From: Rhynchopus sp. YZ270_cl-10
Lineage: Eukaryota > Euglenozoa > Diplonemea > Diplonemida > Diplonemidae
DNA length: 64,000 nt
NCBI GenBank assembly: GCA_964035575.1
Contig: OZ037899.1
Coordinates: 1,054,001 to 1,118,000 of the forward strand
Direction: 5' to 3'
Shown here: positions 34,601 to 45,335 of the stretch, one piece after another
Layout: each line of letters begins with the position of its first letter
How positions within the stretch are numbered: the first letter of the stretch is position 1
Made by a program: the position numbers and the translations under genes
Notes under the pieces: model-generated
Told to the model about the DNA's origin: nothing
The model's input: the letters and a program-made list of their open reading frames with translations, nothing else
Databases searched by the model: none

Positions 34601-34658
34601 CACCACAAAATGTCTGGAAGCCCGCAGAACGTCGCACCCACAGATGAAGCTGGAATTC
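34508..34658. repeat. Inverted duplication of the gene's first ~50 bases
   Basis: 34508-34557 is the reverse complement of about 34607-34658 (core CAGAACGTCGCACCCACAGA), with a ~50-nt spacer. The arms cover the ATG and the first codons of the CDS, so the transcript leader could form a very long hairpin over the start codon. Confidence 0.75.
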
Positions 34659-35649
34659 CAAAACAAAAAGACCTCTTCGCAGACTTCTTCAAGCTGTACG
34701 TGCTTCCTGCACCCAAACACAGCATCCACGTGACGGACCTCAGGGAACTGATCCGAAAGGTATTCCCCAAGCACTTCGGCAACCTTTCTGACGTAACGCC
34801 AACTGTCACATCCGCGATTAAGTCTGCACACAAGAAGGTCAAGGATAACTTGACAAAAAATGAGCACGAAGCACTTATGGCAGATGGGAGCGATGCGTGG
34901 CTCTACCGGTCCAAGAACGGTGCCCCCTGTGTCCTCTATGGAATGGATATTCGCAAGGAGCCAACCAACCACATGAAGACTACCTCCGCATACATCCACA
35001 TTAGGAAGTATGCGAAGACAACTCTCCTTGACGACATGGACGTCACCTTCGAGAAGATCAAACAGGAAAGGGAAGATGCGGAAGAGGCTGCAAAAGACAA
35101 CAAGAAGACGACCACCAAGCCGAATACCGAGTCGAAGACCAAGGTGAAGGCCGATACCAAGAGTGCGGTGGCTGCTTTCGTGTACCCGGGCCATGATATG
35201 GTTGGGTTCCCTGACCGCGTCGAGATCCGCTTCGACGCCCCGTTGAATGAAAGGTACATGCAACTGGTCTCCGAAGAAGGAGACCCGAATGCGCCCTCTT
35301 TTGCGGGGCGCACGTTCAACATCGCCTGGAGGAGGTGCGTGGAAGGGGAGGTAGGGGCCGCCTCGCCCCCTTCCGGGTTGTACCGACGCCAGGTTTCCCT
35401 CCCCGAAGGGGACTATGCTCGCGATGCCATCACGGTATGCCACAGAGAAAGAATAAGAATAACACAATACCAAATATAACCCAGATTGACTCCAACGACG
35501 AGAACAGGACCGTGGTGGTCATCCCCCGTGTCATATCCAGGGCCAAGATCTCCATTGGGGGAAAGAGGAAGAGGGAAGAGGACGGAAGCGGCTTGACGGT
35601 AAACCCCTCATCGAACCTCATCGAAGACACCACCAGTGGTGGAATGTAA
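34610..35649 (+). CDS. Unrecognised two-exon protein carried in the TIR element
   Basis: Exons 34610-35434 and 35485-35649; the 50-nt intron has donor GTATGC and acceptor AACCCAG, phase 0. 329 aa, ending TAA. The N-terminal half (about 20-115) reads FFKLYVLPAPKHSIHVTDLR, ELIRKVFPKHFG, then WLYRSKNGAPCVLYGMDI. Alternating helices and a final strand pair like this could be a winged-helix DNA-binding fold (inference). A Lys/Glu/Thr-rich linker (about 145-182) follows, then a second globular part (AAFVYPGHDMVGFPDRVEI) and a C-terminal basic patch GGKRKREEDGSG that could be a nuclear signal. I cannot name the family. Codon use and GC resemble the other genes of the window. It may be the element's own gene or captured cargo. 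Confidence 0.7.
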
Positions 35650-35839
35650 AATTCACGGAGAAGAGAAAAACCTATCAAAAAAGTCTACCGCCATCAACAA
35701 TATGCACCCCCTCCCCCCCTTTTTTTTTGCAACCCACCCCACCCACCCCACCCTAACAATGTAAACCCAAAACGACCCCCTCTTTTGACGATTTTGATTT
35801 TACAGCTTTTTAGCTTTTTTCCCTGTGTTACCTTTTGAA

Positions 35840-36534
35840 CAGGGCATTATATAGGTTTCGGGGGTTTTCGCTGAAACTCGGTCAAAACTCGGTCGAGCCC
35901 GGGCGCGCTTCGCGCGCCCGGGTCCTCACCTTAGCTCAAGTTGGGGGCCTCCGGCGGAATGTGAGAATTCCTCGGAGTTCGGCACTTCATTTATATTTGT
36001 GCCAGGCACACGTGGTACACGAATTATCAGTAACCTCAGTACATTCACAAAAGAAACGGCGGTCATGGCACCCAAGCGAAGCCACGGTACGCAACATTTC
36101 TAAAAAATGTTGACATAAATGTCATTGTCGTTGGTAATTATCGTCAGTTTCCGTAAATTTTACTTCCATATTTTGCTGAAACAAAAGTTTCTGGCGAAGC
36201 CACGCAACATTTCAAAAAAATGCGCAGAAGGGTGGCTGCAAGCTTGCGCCGCAGGCGCACGGTACGCTACTTTTTTATTTTCGTCGTGCTGCATGCTTCG
36301 TTTTCCTTCGGCGTTTGACCAATCGAGTCGCGTTCTGGCTGTGACGGGGTCACTTTGTTCATGAGGCCATTTCTGGTCACTCTCAGAGGCTCGTGTGAGG
36401 TACCAAAGAAAACCGATTTTTCCCCCCAAGATTTATCATTTTTTTTTTTAAATTTGGCCTGACCGAGTTTTAGTTAAGGCTTGCTGTAAACTCGGTCAGG
36501 CTGACCGAGTTTTACCCCACTATATAATCCCCTG
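35840..36534. mobile_element. hAT-like MITE nested in the 3-kb element, 8-bp TSD
   Basis: Ends CAGGGCATTATATAG and CTATATAATCCCCTG are inverted repeats, flanked by a perfect 8-bp duplication CTTTTGAA (35832-35839, 36535-36542). The 8-bp duplication and CAGGG ends are hallmarks of the hAT superfamily. Subterminal AACTCGGTC motifs occur at both ends. The interior includes a GCGCGCTTCGCGCGC palindrome and the repeat-Q block, so repeat Q may spread as part of hAT-like elements. 695 bp, no transposase. Confidence 0.85.
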
Positions 36535-37443
36535 CTTTTGAACTTTTGTGTGATTTTTATTGTGTGAAATGCTTGTTTTTTTTATCCGCATCCTTTTTTA
36601 TTTATTTATCCCTTCCCCCCCCCCGCTTCATTTTTTGTGCATAGGATTATTTGGGCACCCGAATCCCCCCATTATTTTGTATTTTTTTAAGGGGTGGGAA
36701 GGTGACAAATGGGCACCTGGGTGGGGATACTAAATTTTTGTGTCCCCAGCACGCAGATCCTTAGTAAAGTACAGTCAAATGCTATCCCAGGGGGATAGGT
36801 TATCCTGAAATAACCTATCCCAGGGGGATAGCATAACCTATCCCCTGGGGGATGGCATATGCTATCCCCAAATATGCTATCCCAGCGAACCTATCCCCAT
36901 ACCCCTAGCCACAGTGCGGGGCAGAAAAAAATATGCAAAAAAAGCAGGGGATGATAACAACCTGTGAAAAGAACAAAAAAGAATTTAAAAAAAAATACAA
37001 AAAATCAAACAGCATGTCAGCGTTGTGCTCAGGGTGAGGCAGACAATATTCGTCCGTAACTTTCCGAGACATACTGCTGGTTGTTGCGCAGCGAATCCAA
37101 CGGCCTTATTTGAGGACCTTCTTTTCTTGAGAGTGTTTTTTTTTTTCTGGTGTTTATTTTAATCAGTGAACAACTGTCTCATACAGAGGCAGGTGTACAC
37201 TTAATTCAACAGATTTTTTCGAAAAAAATAGGGGGAGGGTCTTGGCACCACGCCTTGATCACAACAGTTATTTATTTTCCTTTTCTTACAAAAGAATCTT
37301 AGGTTTTTTTTTAAAATCAGAAAAGCAACAACATCAAATGAAACAACAGAAACCAGACTGGTCAACCCATCCGGTGTGAAAAAAAAGATAAAAAAAAAAA
37401 AAAACTCCCGAGGAAAAAAAGGAGAAAAACTTAAAAATGATAA

Positions 37444-37492
37444 TGGTGTACCGAACAGGGACCTGTCAATATCGGCACTTTCCGGCACACCA
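37444..37492. mobile_element. 49-bp minimal TGGTGT element
   Basis: TGGTGTACCGAA ... TTCCGGCACACCA around GGGACCTGTCAATATCGG. The ends match the TGGTGC family; no clear target duplication. Nothing else supportable in 36921-38780. Confidence 0.55.
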
Positions 37493-38796
37493 AAAAAAAA
37501 GAAAAAAAATGACTCACTGCCAGGTGCATTTCTTTGCACTGGCGTTTTTTTTATATTTTGGGTGCTTTTTTTTTTCTTTCTCTTCCTTATTCCTTATTCC
37601 TTTTCCCCTTTTTCTTTATCTTTTGGGGGAACGAAAGCACCCACACCGACATATCCCCCCACCACACAGCCGAACATGCCAGCGCATTTGGGCAGCACAT
37701 TGCATAGCAATGTTTCTGTGTTTCTCTTCCCCAGCTCCACCACATACAGCTAAACCTCAGTGCAGTTCGTTGTGACGTGAGCACCCCCTCCAGTGGTCCC
37801 CCCCCCCACCCACCAAATGGGTTATATTCCAATGCCAGAGGGATAACGCACCTATTTTCACAAACCCCCTCTCCTCCCCCACACAACACCTACCCAGCAC
37901 CGTTCTGCTCCGCTCCTTTTCTCTCACTCCCTTATTCGGTATTGCATATTACAGAGAGAAGCAATGCCTGCGTCCGATTGAAGGGGTGAGGAACGTTCGC
38001 AACTTTTTCAACTTCTCTTTTACAGTGGGCTGAGAGAGAGGATGGGGCTGTAATAATCATACAAAAAGCAACGCGCCTTTCTTCCTCTCTGACTTCGTGT
38101 CTGCAATACCACTAAAAAGCACAATGCACTTTTCAAAAAAAAAAAAAAGAAACATTTACAAAGTTCCCTTATCGATAACGTATATTTTCTCCCCGCTTTT
38201 CAACAACGCAATACAGTCAGCGCAACACAACAAATAAGGTGAACCCAGAAGGTGGTCCAACACCTATGGAACGCTGTAACAGCCTGTCAAAAAAAAAAAA
38301 GATAAATGTTGTAAACAGGCTATTTCCTAAATCTGAGTTTCGATTTTAGGATTTGAGATTTTGGAAATGCCGCACTTTTTTTACCGACCAAATTTTCCCG
38401 GTTGCCGCACTTTTTTTTCGCCTAAGGGGGAAGGTAGGTAGGGCACTTCTGTCTGGGAAAAAGTGACCAGGGAAAAAAATGTTGGGGTCCCGTGCTCCCA
38501 AATGTGCGAAATAAGCAAGAAAAAAGTATTTTTGCGCACATGTGTATAAAAAAAATCCGCCTCCGGCGGGGTTCGTTTTCGAGGATTTTCAGAGATATCA
38601 CGATATGAGGATTCCTTAAGAAACCATTGAATCTTATTCAGAATAATAGTACCTTAGAGTGTTTTTAGACACGTATGACCCCATCGTGGAGATCGTGCAA
38701 TCAAAAGAAAGTGGAGAAAAGGTACAAAAAAAAAAGTTGGGTACCGTGCGCCTGCTGCGCTTCTTGTTCCCTACCAGTTTCTACAGGCAAACACTT

Positions 38797-39265
38797 GCCC
38801 CCTTTACCTTACACTGACGGATTTTGACCAAAACCAAGAACTTGTCCATTTCGGCAAATTGACCCCACCACACAACGCACGGATTCCGGAAATGCAAATG
38901 CCGTTGTTTTCGGGCATTTTCATGTTTCAAGACGTCAGGATCAGGGAGAGAAAATTTGGTTGTGGGATTTACCTTGGCCCTCTTTACCCTACATGGATTT
39001 TGACCAAAACCAAGAATTTGGCCATTTCGGCAAAGTGACCCCACCACAGCGCGGGCGGATTCCGGAAATTCCAATCGCGGTATGTTTTGGAGCTGAAAAC
39101 CCACTGGTTTTTTCAGGGGAAAAATTGCTTCCAAATGTCGGAATTTTCCGAATTTTCCTGAAAATGACCCTTGTTTACGAGTATGGGTTCATATTTTGCG
39201 AAAATTTAAGTCACTAAATTTTTGTCCATTTTTCCGAATATGCCCCACCACAAGCCGGGATTGGC
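38797..39265 (+). repeat. Tandem/dispersed unit H, about 177 bp
   Basis: Two adjacent copies begin near 38797 and 38974 (TTTTGACCAAAACCAAGAA, CCATTTCGGCAAA, TGACCCCACCAC, GGATTCCGGAAAT). A diverged third follows near 39225. Inverse sequence to 39150-39260 lies at 42615-42755, and another copy at 43672-43760. Non-coding. Confidence 0.65.
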
Positions 39266-40609
39266 TCGGAAATGCAACAAAACGCCCTCTTGGGCGGAAA
39301 AAAACCTCACCAAAATGCCGCACTTTTTTTGCATTTCTTTTTCGAAATTTTGGAAAAAACGCCCCAGAGTTAGGAAATAGCCTGGTTGTAAAGTCAAATG
39401 CATTTTATTTATGTGATTCAAAAAGGGAAAGTGGGAGAGAAGAAGAGAGAAAAAGTGAGATTTGGCGGAGGGAATGGGTCTGTGTGTGTGTGTGTACATC
39501 CTTACACCTTCCAACAGTGCCTTACACTTCACCTTAAATCTTCACCTTGGTTGGGTTTTTGCATCGGAAAAAAAAAATTCTCAGTATGTTTGAGTTTGTG
39601 TTTTCATCCGGAAGACTGGCATCGTGCGTATGGGTCCGTCGGTGCTTGCAACCACCATTTTCTCTCTCTTTTTACAAACGAAGGAATAAAAGGAAAGGGG
39701 GAAAAAGGTGATAAAATGAGATCGTTACCCCACCATAGGGTTGAAATGATACATTTTCTGAAGCAACCGTTGCTTTTTTTTTTTTTTTTTGACGAACACA
39801 ACAAAACATTTTGAAAACATTTTTTCGACGCTTTTCTTATACAAAATTCCAACGAAGGATTTACAACGACGGTGGGGTACATGACGCGACTTCTGGTTTT
39901 TCACTTCTGGTCTCTCACCTTTGTTAATACTACGGGCGAAACCACAAATCAGGTCATGTACTCCACCTTCCTGTATATGCGCGTAAAACCCTCCTCTCCT
40001 CTCTCCCCACAGAGACCATGTTTCTTCCCCAGCCTGCATGCTGTATTTTTTTTTTTTTACCTTCTTTTTTTCTCCCTTTAGACGTTTGCTTTCTTCTCCC
40101 CTCAAGATGCGCTGTGCACAAGAGGCACATTTCATCGTTTCGACTTTTTTCTCTTTTTTTCCCCCTTTCTTCTCCCCCCCTTCCATACAAGAACACACTG
40201 AACCGACTACTAAAAAAAAATTTTAGCAACGCGCAGTAGTCATATATTTTAATCCACGACTCTCCTTTTAGGTGAGTGGTACCATATTTTTTTTTGAGGT
40301 GATCAGACAGGAGAGGGTCACCTGTATAGAAACTCTTTTTTTGTGGAGCTCAGTGTGCAAGCGGCGATTCAGAGGCGATTTTTTTTTTTTTGACACTGTC
40401 GAGTTTCACTGTTTCATTTTAAAAGAAATGATAAGTTGAAAGATAAGTAATGTGACGCAAGGCATGTTCATCTTTCACATTTCTATTTCTTTTTCTTTTT
40501 CGAGATTGAAAAGAATATCTTAATCATTTTTCGAGAGAACGGAAGGGGTAAGGTAATAGAGGTGCATTATTTTTGACAAAAAAAGCAGATTGTTCAGTTA
40601 TTTGTCACG

Positions 40610-41690
40610 CCCACCACCCCCCCTCTAGGGAGCGCGGCGAGGCCCTTTTTTCTGTAACACTCAACAAAAAATCATGAAAAAGTGTAAAAAAAATATCCGA
40701 AAACACAAAACCACCCCAGAAAACACATTTGTGGGACTATTTCTTACTTTTTGATGCCTTTTGGCACTTTCCCCCCCGATTTTTTGACACTTTTTGACCC
40801 AATTTCCCCCTTCTCTGAGGGTATTTGATAACAGGGCGATTTATAAAGAAATTCAAAAATTTAAAATAGTCCAAAACAAGAGGAAAAGTGGTTTTTTCCA
40901 GTCAGATGTGTGCGCAGAGTGATTTCCGTGGGGTTTTGGGGCCAAAAGTCCAGTTTTTTCAATGTCTTCGCCGAAAATATTGAATTTTTTTTATACACAA
41001 AAACCACATTTTAGCCGGGGAGGAGAAAGCGTTACCAAAGCGTTACACACCTTCTATTTGGACCTCCGGGCACCAAAATCGACCAGAAAATGGTTGTAAA
41101 TACGATTTTTCAACCCCCATAAGGTATCAAAGATCAACCCCGGGGGTATTGGTGCCTTCTATGGACGTTTTGTGGGCGATTTTTGGGTTTTGGGGTGACG
41201 AAAAGGGCTCAAAAACGAGGTAAAAACTGCCCCCTTTTCTGTCTCATCCACTCAAATACACGCCCGGGCCCCAATCTGGACGCCCAAAAGCTTCGAAACC
41301 TACATATTTCCACTGCCGGACCTCACCGGAGGGGACGTGGGGTGGTTTTCGGCACCTAGAATTCGGCACCAAGAAAAACTGTGCTCCCGGATCCATTTTT
41401 TTGAAAGCGTTACATTCCTGAAGGAAATCTTACTAAAATCTTACTATTTTCGAAGCCGTTTTTTCGAAAAAAAGTGATTTTTTTTCGAAAATAAACGCTC
41501 AGTTTTGGTTGTTTGGTGGTTCATTGGGCAGAATCGACGAATTTTAGGCCACTTTGGGACCAGGTAGACCCACCTTGGCGGGTTTTATGACTTTTTTTCA
41601 AAAAATTCTTGAAAAAACACGAGCGTTACAGAGGGTCCTTAAGGATTTCCTTAAGGGCTGTGCCCCCTACACCCCCCCTCGCCCATTTTT
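40610..41690. mobile_element. 1.1-kb foldback element related to 22185-23860
   Basis: Left end near CACCCCCCCTCTAGGGAGCG and CTGTAACACTC; right end GAGCGTTACAGAGGG, CCTTAAGGATTTCCTTAAGG and a C-rich end. The interior carries CATATTTCCACTGCCGGACC and ACCGGAGGGGACG like the larger relative. No ORF of note. Ends are approximate. Confidence 0.5.
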
Positions 41691-41815
41691 TTTTTCCTTT
41701 GTTCTTTTTCGAAAACTATTTTCTCGTGTTTTGCACATTTCAGTTTTTCTTTTGGAAACAAAGGGAAAATCGATTCGATAAACAAGATAAGAAGTTCGGT
41801 TGGACGATCATCTTA

Positions 41816-41938
41816 CAGTGGTTAAAGAAAGTTTACGCCTAAACTAATGGCGGAATTGAAATCGATGGCGGAGATTACTTTAGGCGGAACTTTTCTTAGG
41901 CGGGCACTTTTCTTAGGCGGAACTTTCTTTAACCACTG
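41816..41938. mobile_element. Tc1/mariner-type MITE, TA duplication
   Basis: TA-CAGTGGTTAAAGAAAGTTT ... AACTTTCTTTAACCACTG-TA. The interior repeats TTAGGCGGAAC. 123 bp. CAGTGG-type ends with TA target sites are typical of mariner-like elements. Confidence 0.75.
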
Positions 41939-41982
41939 TACCAAACTTTTTTGTTACTCTGTTTTCTTTCTTTTTTTTTTCG

Positions 41983-42050
41983 AAATGGATGTAAAACTGC
42001 ATGTGGGGTTCACCCTCGGTGCACCAAGTCAACGAGAGCCTTTCAAAATG
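41983..42050 (+). repeat. Short unit E
   Basis: AAATGGATGTAAAACTGCAT, GGGGTTCACCCTCGGTGCAC, AACGAGAGCCTTTC. Followed by unit J (42196-42250) and unit O (42398-42440, GATGAACGGTGAGGCG and TTTTGCACTTTCAAC). Unit O recurs at 44196, 58553 and 61190. Confidence 0.55.
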
Positions 42051-42614
42051 AGCAAAAAAAAAAAAAAAATTGCGGGCAATAAGCATTGAAATGGGACCAC
42101 CTCGAGAGAGCAAACAAAAAATGCCATTTTAATTATTTGTTCGCAAAGAAAATCTCCTGCTTTATTTTTCTTTCTTTTCTTTCTTTTCTTCATTTGTTGA
42201 TCCCTATACCTATGCTCTCAATTCATTGAAATGCATATGTTGAAATTCTTTTTCGATACAAGCAACGTTGTTGATGCAAGTTCGTGAAACAGCATTGCGT
42301 TGGGGTCTGGGACACTTTCTGGCTTTTACGCAACCATTTATTGGAAAGCGCGGTGAGAACTTTAGCCCTCAGGCTTTTTTAGGTTAGTTCAGCGCCCTGC
42401 GTCCGCCGATGAACGGTGAGGCGTTTTGCACTTTCAACTTTTCTTTTTGTCTCACCTTCCTACCGACTGGTCAGATCTGTTTTTCCCTCGCCCCACCAAG
42501 CTGGTGTCACGGCCTTTCCAAACCAGGGCGCGCGCTAACTTTTCGGAAATTTCCCGAAAAAATGGATATCGGGTCCAAAAAAATGTACCTACAGGAAGTT
42601 TGTGAAGGGGGGCA

Positions 42615-42755
42615 GAAAAATCAGGGTCGTGTTACATTTCCGAGAAAATCCCGGGCTGTGGTGGGGGATATACGGAAAAATGGACAAAATTTTGGTGACT
42701 TAAATTTTCACAAAATATGAACCCATACTCGTAAACAAGGGTCATTTTCAGGTCT
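42615..42755 (-). repeat. Unit H, inverse copy
   Basis: GAGAAAATCCCGGG, GGACAAAATTTTGGTGACTT and ATGAACCCATACTCGTAAAC are the reverse complement of 39150-39260. Confidence 0.65.
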
Positions 42756-42767
42756 TTCGGACAGCCA

Positions 42768-42918
42768 GTACACAGTACACAGTACACAGTACACAGTACA
42801 CAGTACACAGTACACAGTACACAGTACACAGTACACAGTACACAGTACACAGTACACAGTACACAGTACACAGTACACAGTACACAGTACACAGTACACA
42901 GTACACAGTACACAGTAC
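42768..42918 (+). repeat. (CAGTACA)n microsatellite
   Basis: About 21 nearly perfect 7-bp units. It keeps all three minus frames open (YCVLCTV repeats), which is an artefact of the unit, not a gene. Confidence 0.9.
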
Positions 42919-43359
42919 CGTGACTTCACCGGCCAACACCGGAAAACACTGGCAAACATGGTCAAAATCAGGTGGAATATACATAAGTACATCATGGGGA
43001 GGTAGGGAACAGGTAGCGCCGCAGGCGCACGGTACCCAACTTTTTCGTTTTTTTTTCCCCTTTTCTCTGCTTTCTTTTGATTGCGCGAGCCGATTGCTCT
43101 CCACGGTGGGGTCACATGTGTGTCCAAAAACTATCTGAAGTGCCCTTACTGTACAATATGGGATTCTCTGATTTTCTTAAGGAAATCGTGTAAGGGTACC
43201 GAAACTTTTTTTTTTGGTAAGCGTCACCGCCCGCACTTTTTTTTGGATTTTGCGAAAAAAAAATTATGAAAAAAAAATTATGCAGGTGTTTTTTCTACTG
43301 GGGGGGGGAAGCTGGTGTCGGTGACGATTCACCTGCAAGGGAAACGCTTCGAGAACGTG

Positions 43360-43520
43360 TACTGTACTGTACTGTACTGTACTGTACTGTACTGTACTGT
43401 ACTGTACTGTACTGTACTGTACTGTACTGTACTGTACTGTACTGTACTGTACTGTACTGTACTGTACTGTACTGTACTGTACTGTACTGTACTGTACTGT
43501 ACTGTACTGTACTGTACTGT
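43360..43520 (+). repeat. (TACTG)n microsatellite
   Basis: About 32 perfect 5-bp units, the complement of CAGTA. Short GTGTACAGT repeats follow at 43603-43650. A related unit, CAGTACA, lies 440 bp away on the other strand. Confidence 0.9.
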
Positions 43521-43671
43521 TTACTGTACTGTTACTGTGTTTTGACCATCTGGGGGTACCAAATACACGTTTTTGTATAACCCCTCCCCATAACCCCTCC
43601 CCAAGTGTACAGTGTGTACAGTGTGTACAGTGTACAGTGTATTGTACAGTGAATTTTTTCTATAGGTCAAC

Positions 43672-43760
43672 AACTTGGCCATTTCTGCAAAATGACCCCA
43701 CCACTTCCTGGGATTGGCTCAAAAATGCAAATGCCAGCGTTTTCCTTCACATTCCCGCAA
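43672..43760 (+). repeat. Unit H copy
   Basis: TTGGCCATTTCTGCAAAATG, ACCCCACCACTTCCTGGGAT, TTGGCTCAAAAATGCAAATG. Confidence 0.6.
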
Positions 43761-44333
43761 ACCTTGAAAAATCTTGACACACCAAAAACACCTGCATATT
43801 TTTTTTTCCCTACCATAATTTTTTTTTCTTCATAATTTTTTTTCCCGCACGCCCGCACTTTTTTTGGAGATGTGCCGGGACGCTTACAAAGAAAAAAAGT
43901 TACGGTACCCTAATCAAAAAATTTTTGTACCGCGAAAAAACCTCGAAAAAACCGGGTGTGAGGGTGTGGATTTAGCGCGCGCCCTGTTCCAAACGTTTGC
44001 AAAAAAAAAAAAAATAAAAAAAAATCCATTATTTCTTCCATTTTGTCGTCTTTTTTTTGCTGCTATTTTCAGAGATTCTAAGGCCCGTAGTAGCCTTTTT
44101 CTTTTCCTCTCTCCCCCTCTCGTTTTCTTCGAACACTTTTACATCTAAAGTCAAGACTAAGCAACGAGAGCCACCTGCGCTCCGCTAATGCAGTGTAGGG
44201 GATGAACGGCGAGGTGTTTTGCACTTTCAACACTTTCACCCTTTTATATATATATTTTTTTTTGCCCTGAATGCAAAACAACAAAACACATTTTCCGATA
44301 TTTGCGGAACACTGCCCCTCTTTTCATCAGTAC

Positions 44334-44468
44334 CACAGCGGGCTAGTCAGGGAGACTACTAATGGAACTCCTAGACTAAATTAGTAATGTTTATGGCGTA
44401 ACACTAGTCGCAAAACACGTCTTTTAGACTAGTAGCTGCTAGCAGTCCAAATGACTAAGTCCGCTGTG
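44334..44468. mobile_element. MITE-like element, TIR CACAGCGG
   Basis: CACAGCGGGCTAGTCAGG ... ATGACTAAGTCCGCTGTG with inner CTAGTAG-type motifs. Related to 18523-18767. Confidence 0.6.
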
Positions 44469-44594
44469 AATACACGAACAAAAAACCCAACAGAATTGTC
44501 ATACAATGCCGTATTTTGCGATGATACTTTTACAAGTCCATTTTTTTTAGTTTATTTCTTCTATTTTTCGTTTTGCCACACAGTAGACTGAAGT

Positions 44595-44730
44595 GCAGTC
44601 AAAAAAAGCTACTTCCTAGAGTTGAGGACGGTCCGCGTCTTTTTCCTTTTAAGTACAACAGCCTTCGGGGCGATACTGTGTGCCGTTCTACCTAGATTTC
44701 ACCCTCGGCAGGTGACTGTTGATGCAAAAG
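44595..44730 (+). repeat. Short unit K
   Basis: AAGCTACTTCCTAGAGTTGA, GGACGGTCCGCGTC, AGTACAACAGCCTTCGGGGC, then TGACTGTTGATGCAAAAG. Copies: 47765-47895 and 59497-59635, partial at 19445, 62128 and 63505. Confidence 0.6.
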
Positions 44731-44801
44731 AAGTTATTTGTGTCTCTTTGTCTCAACGTTTCGTGTTGCAATTGAAGCATCCACAAAAAAAAAAAAAAGG
44801 G

Positions 44802-44857
44802 TATAGTGGAGCACACTCTAGGGTGGCTACACTAATACAACCAAATTTTCAAAAAAA
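44802..44857 (+). repeat. Short unit A
   Basis: Near-identical to 24111-24165. Preceded by an A-run of 14 and GGG, and followed by an A-run. Confidence 0.75.
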
Positions 44858-44997
44858 GGGGGGAGTGTCAGGCCTCTGGGTATGTTTTCGGCAAATGTTG
44901 GCCTTGGGGGTACCCCCTGTCAAGGATATTGGAGTGTACCCAATGTCTATTTCAATGATGATATAGGTGACGACACCCTTTTTTTTTTTCTTTTCCA

Positions 44998-45115
44998 GTT
45001 GTGTGTACACGTTGTGGAAAGGGTAAATTTTCCTCTTGAGCCCCGCCGACTCCATTTTCTTGGAGCTTCCAGGACCATTGCTCCGTTCCCTAAAGGATGG
45101 TATAAAAAAAGAAAG
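44998..45115 (+). repeat. Short unit P, copy 1
   Basis: GTGTGTACACGTTGTGG, CTCTTGAGCCCCGCCGACTC, hairpin CTCCATTTTCTTGGAG, TTCCAGGACC, TTGCTCCGTTCCCTAAAGG. Copy 2 is at 62838-62965. Confidence 0.65.
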
Positions 45116-45216
45116 TTTTTCAAAAATAAAACACTCAATTTGGGCGTACTCCCTTTCAGCTATTATTTTTTATTTTTGAATTCTTGAATTCCTTTTTTTT
45201 TTTTACGCGCCCACTA

Positions 45217-45330
45217 CCAGGGTATTAGGGTGAAAATCCAAAATTCCGGAAAAAACTGGGTTTTCTGGTTTTCTCTCCTGGGTGGCGAAAACTTGAAAAC
45301 CAGTTTTTTTTAACCACCCTAATACCCTGG
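45217..45330. mobile_element. MITE, TIR CCAGGGTATTAGGGTG, TSD CACTA
   Basis: CCAGGGTATTAGGGTG ... CACCCTAATACCCTGG flanked by CACTA on both sides (45212-45216, 45331-45335). 114 bp. Because CACTA is direct, not inverted, it is a target duplication rather than a CACTA-transposon end. Confidence 0.75.
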
Positions 45331-45335
45331 CACTA

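Larger units (their letters stand above)
33957..36920. mobile_element. 3-kb element with ~310-bp terminal inverted repeats carrying a spliced gene
   Basis: Arms 33957-34266 and 36603-36920 are reverse complements and nearly identical apart from a short indel near the middle. They start CCCGCACTGTGGCTAGGGG and contain many GGGATAGCATA/GGATAGGTTAT boxes. Between them lie a zinc-finger-like frame, a two-exon gene (34610-35649) and a nested hAT-like MITE (35840-36534). No target duplication is visible. No transposase family is recognised and there is no capsid-like gene, so it is either a DNA transposon with an unfamiliar gene or a segmental inversion/duplication around a host gene. Confidence 0.75.

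Noticed and set aside
42632-43580. YCVLCTV and CTVLYCTV repeat proteins
   Set aside because: Translations of 7-bp and 5-bp microsatellites.
45212-45335. CACTA-type transposon
   Set aside because: CACTA occurs as a direct repeat at both borders, so it is the target duplication of a MITE rather than an inverted terminus.
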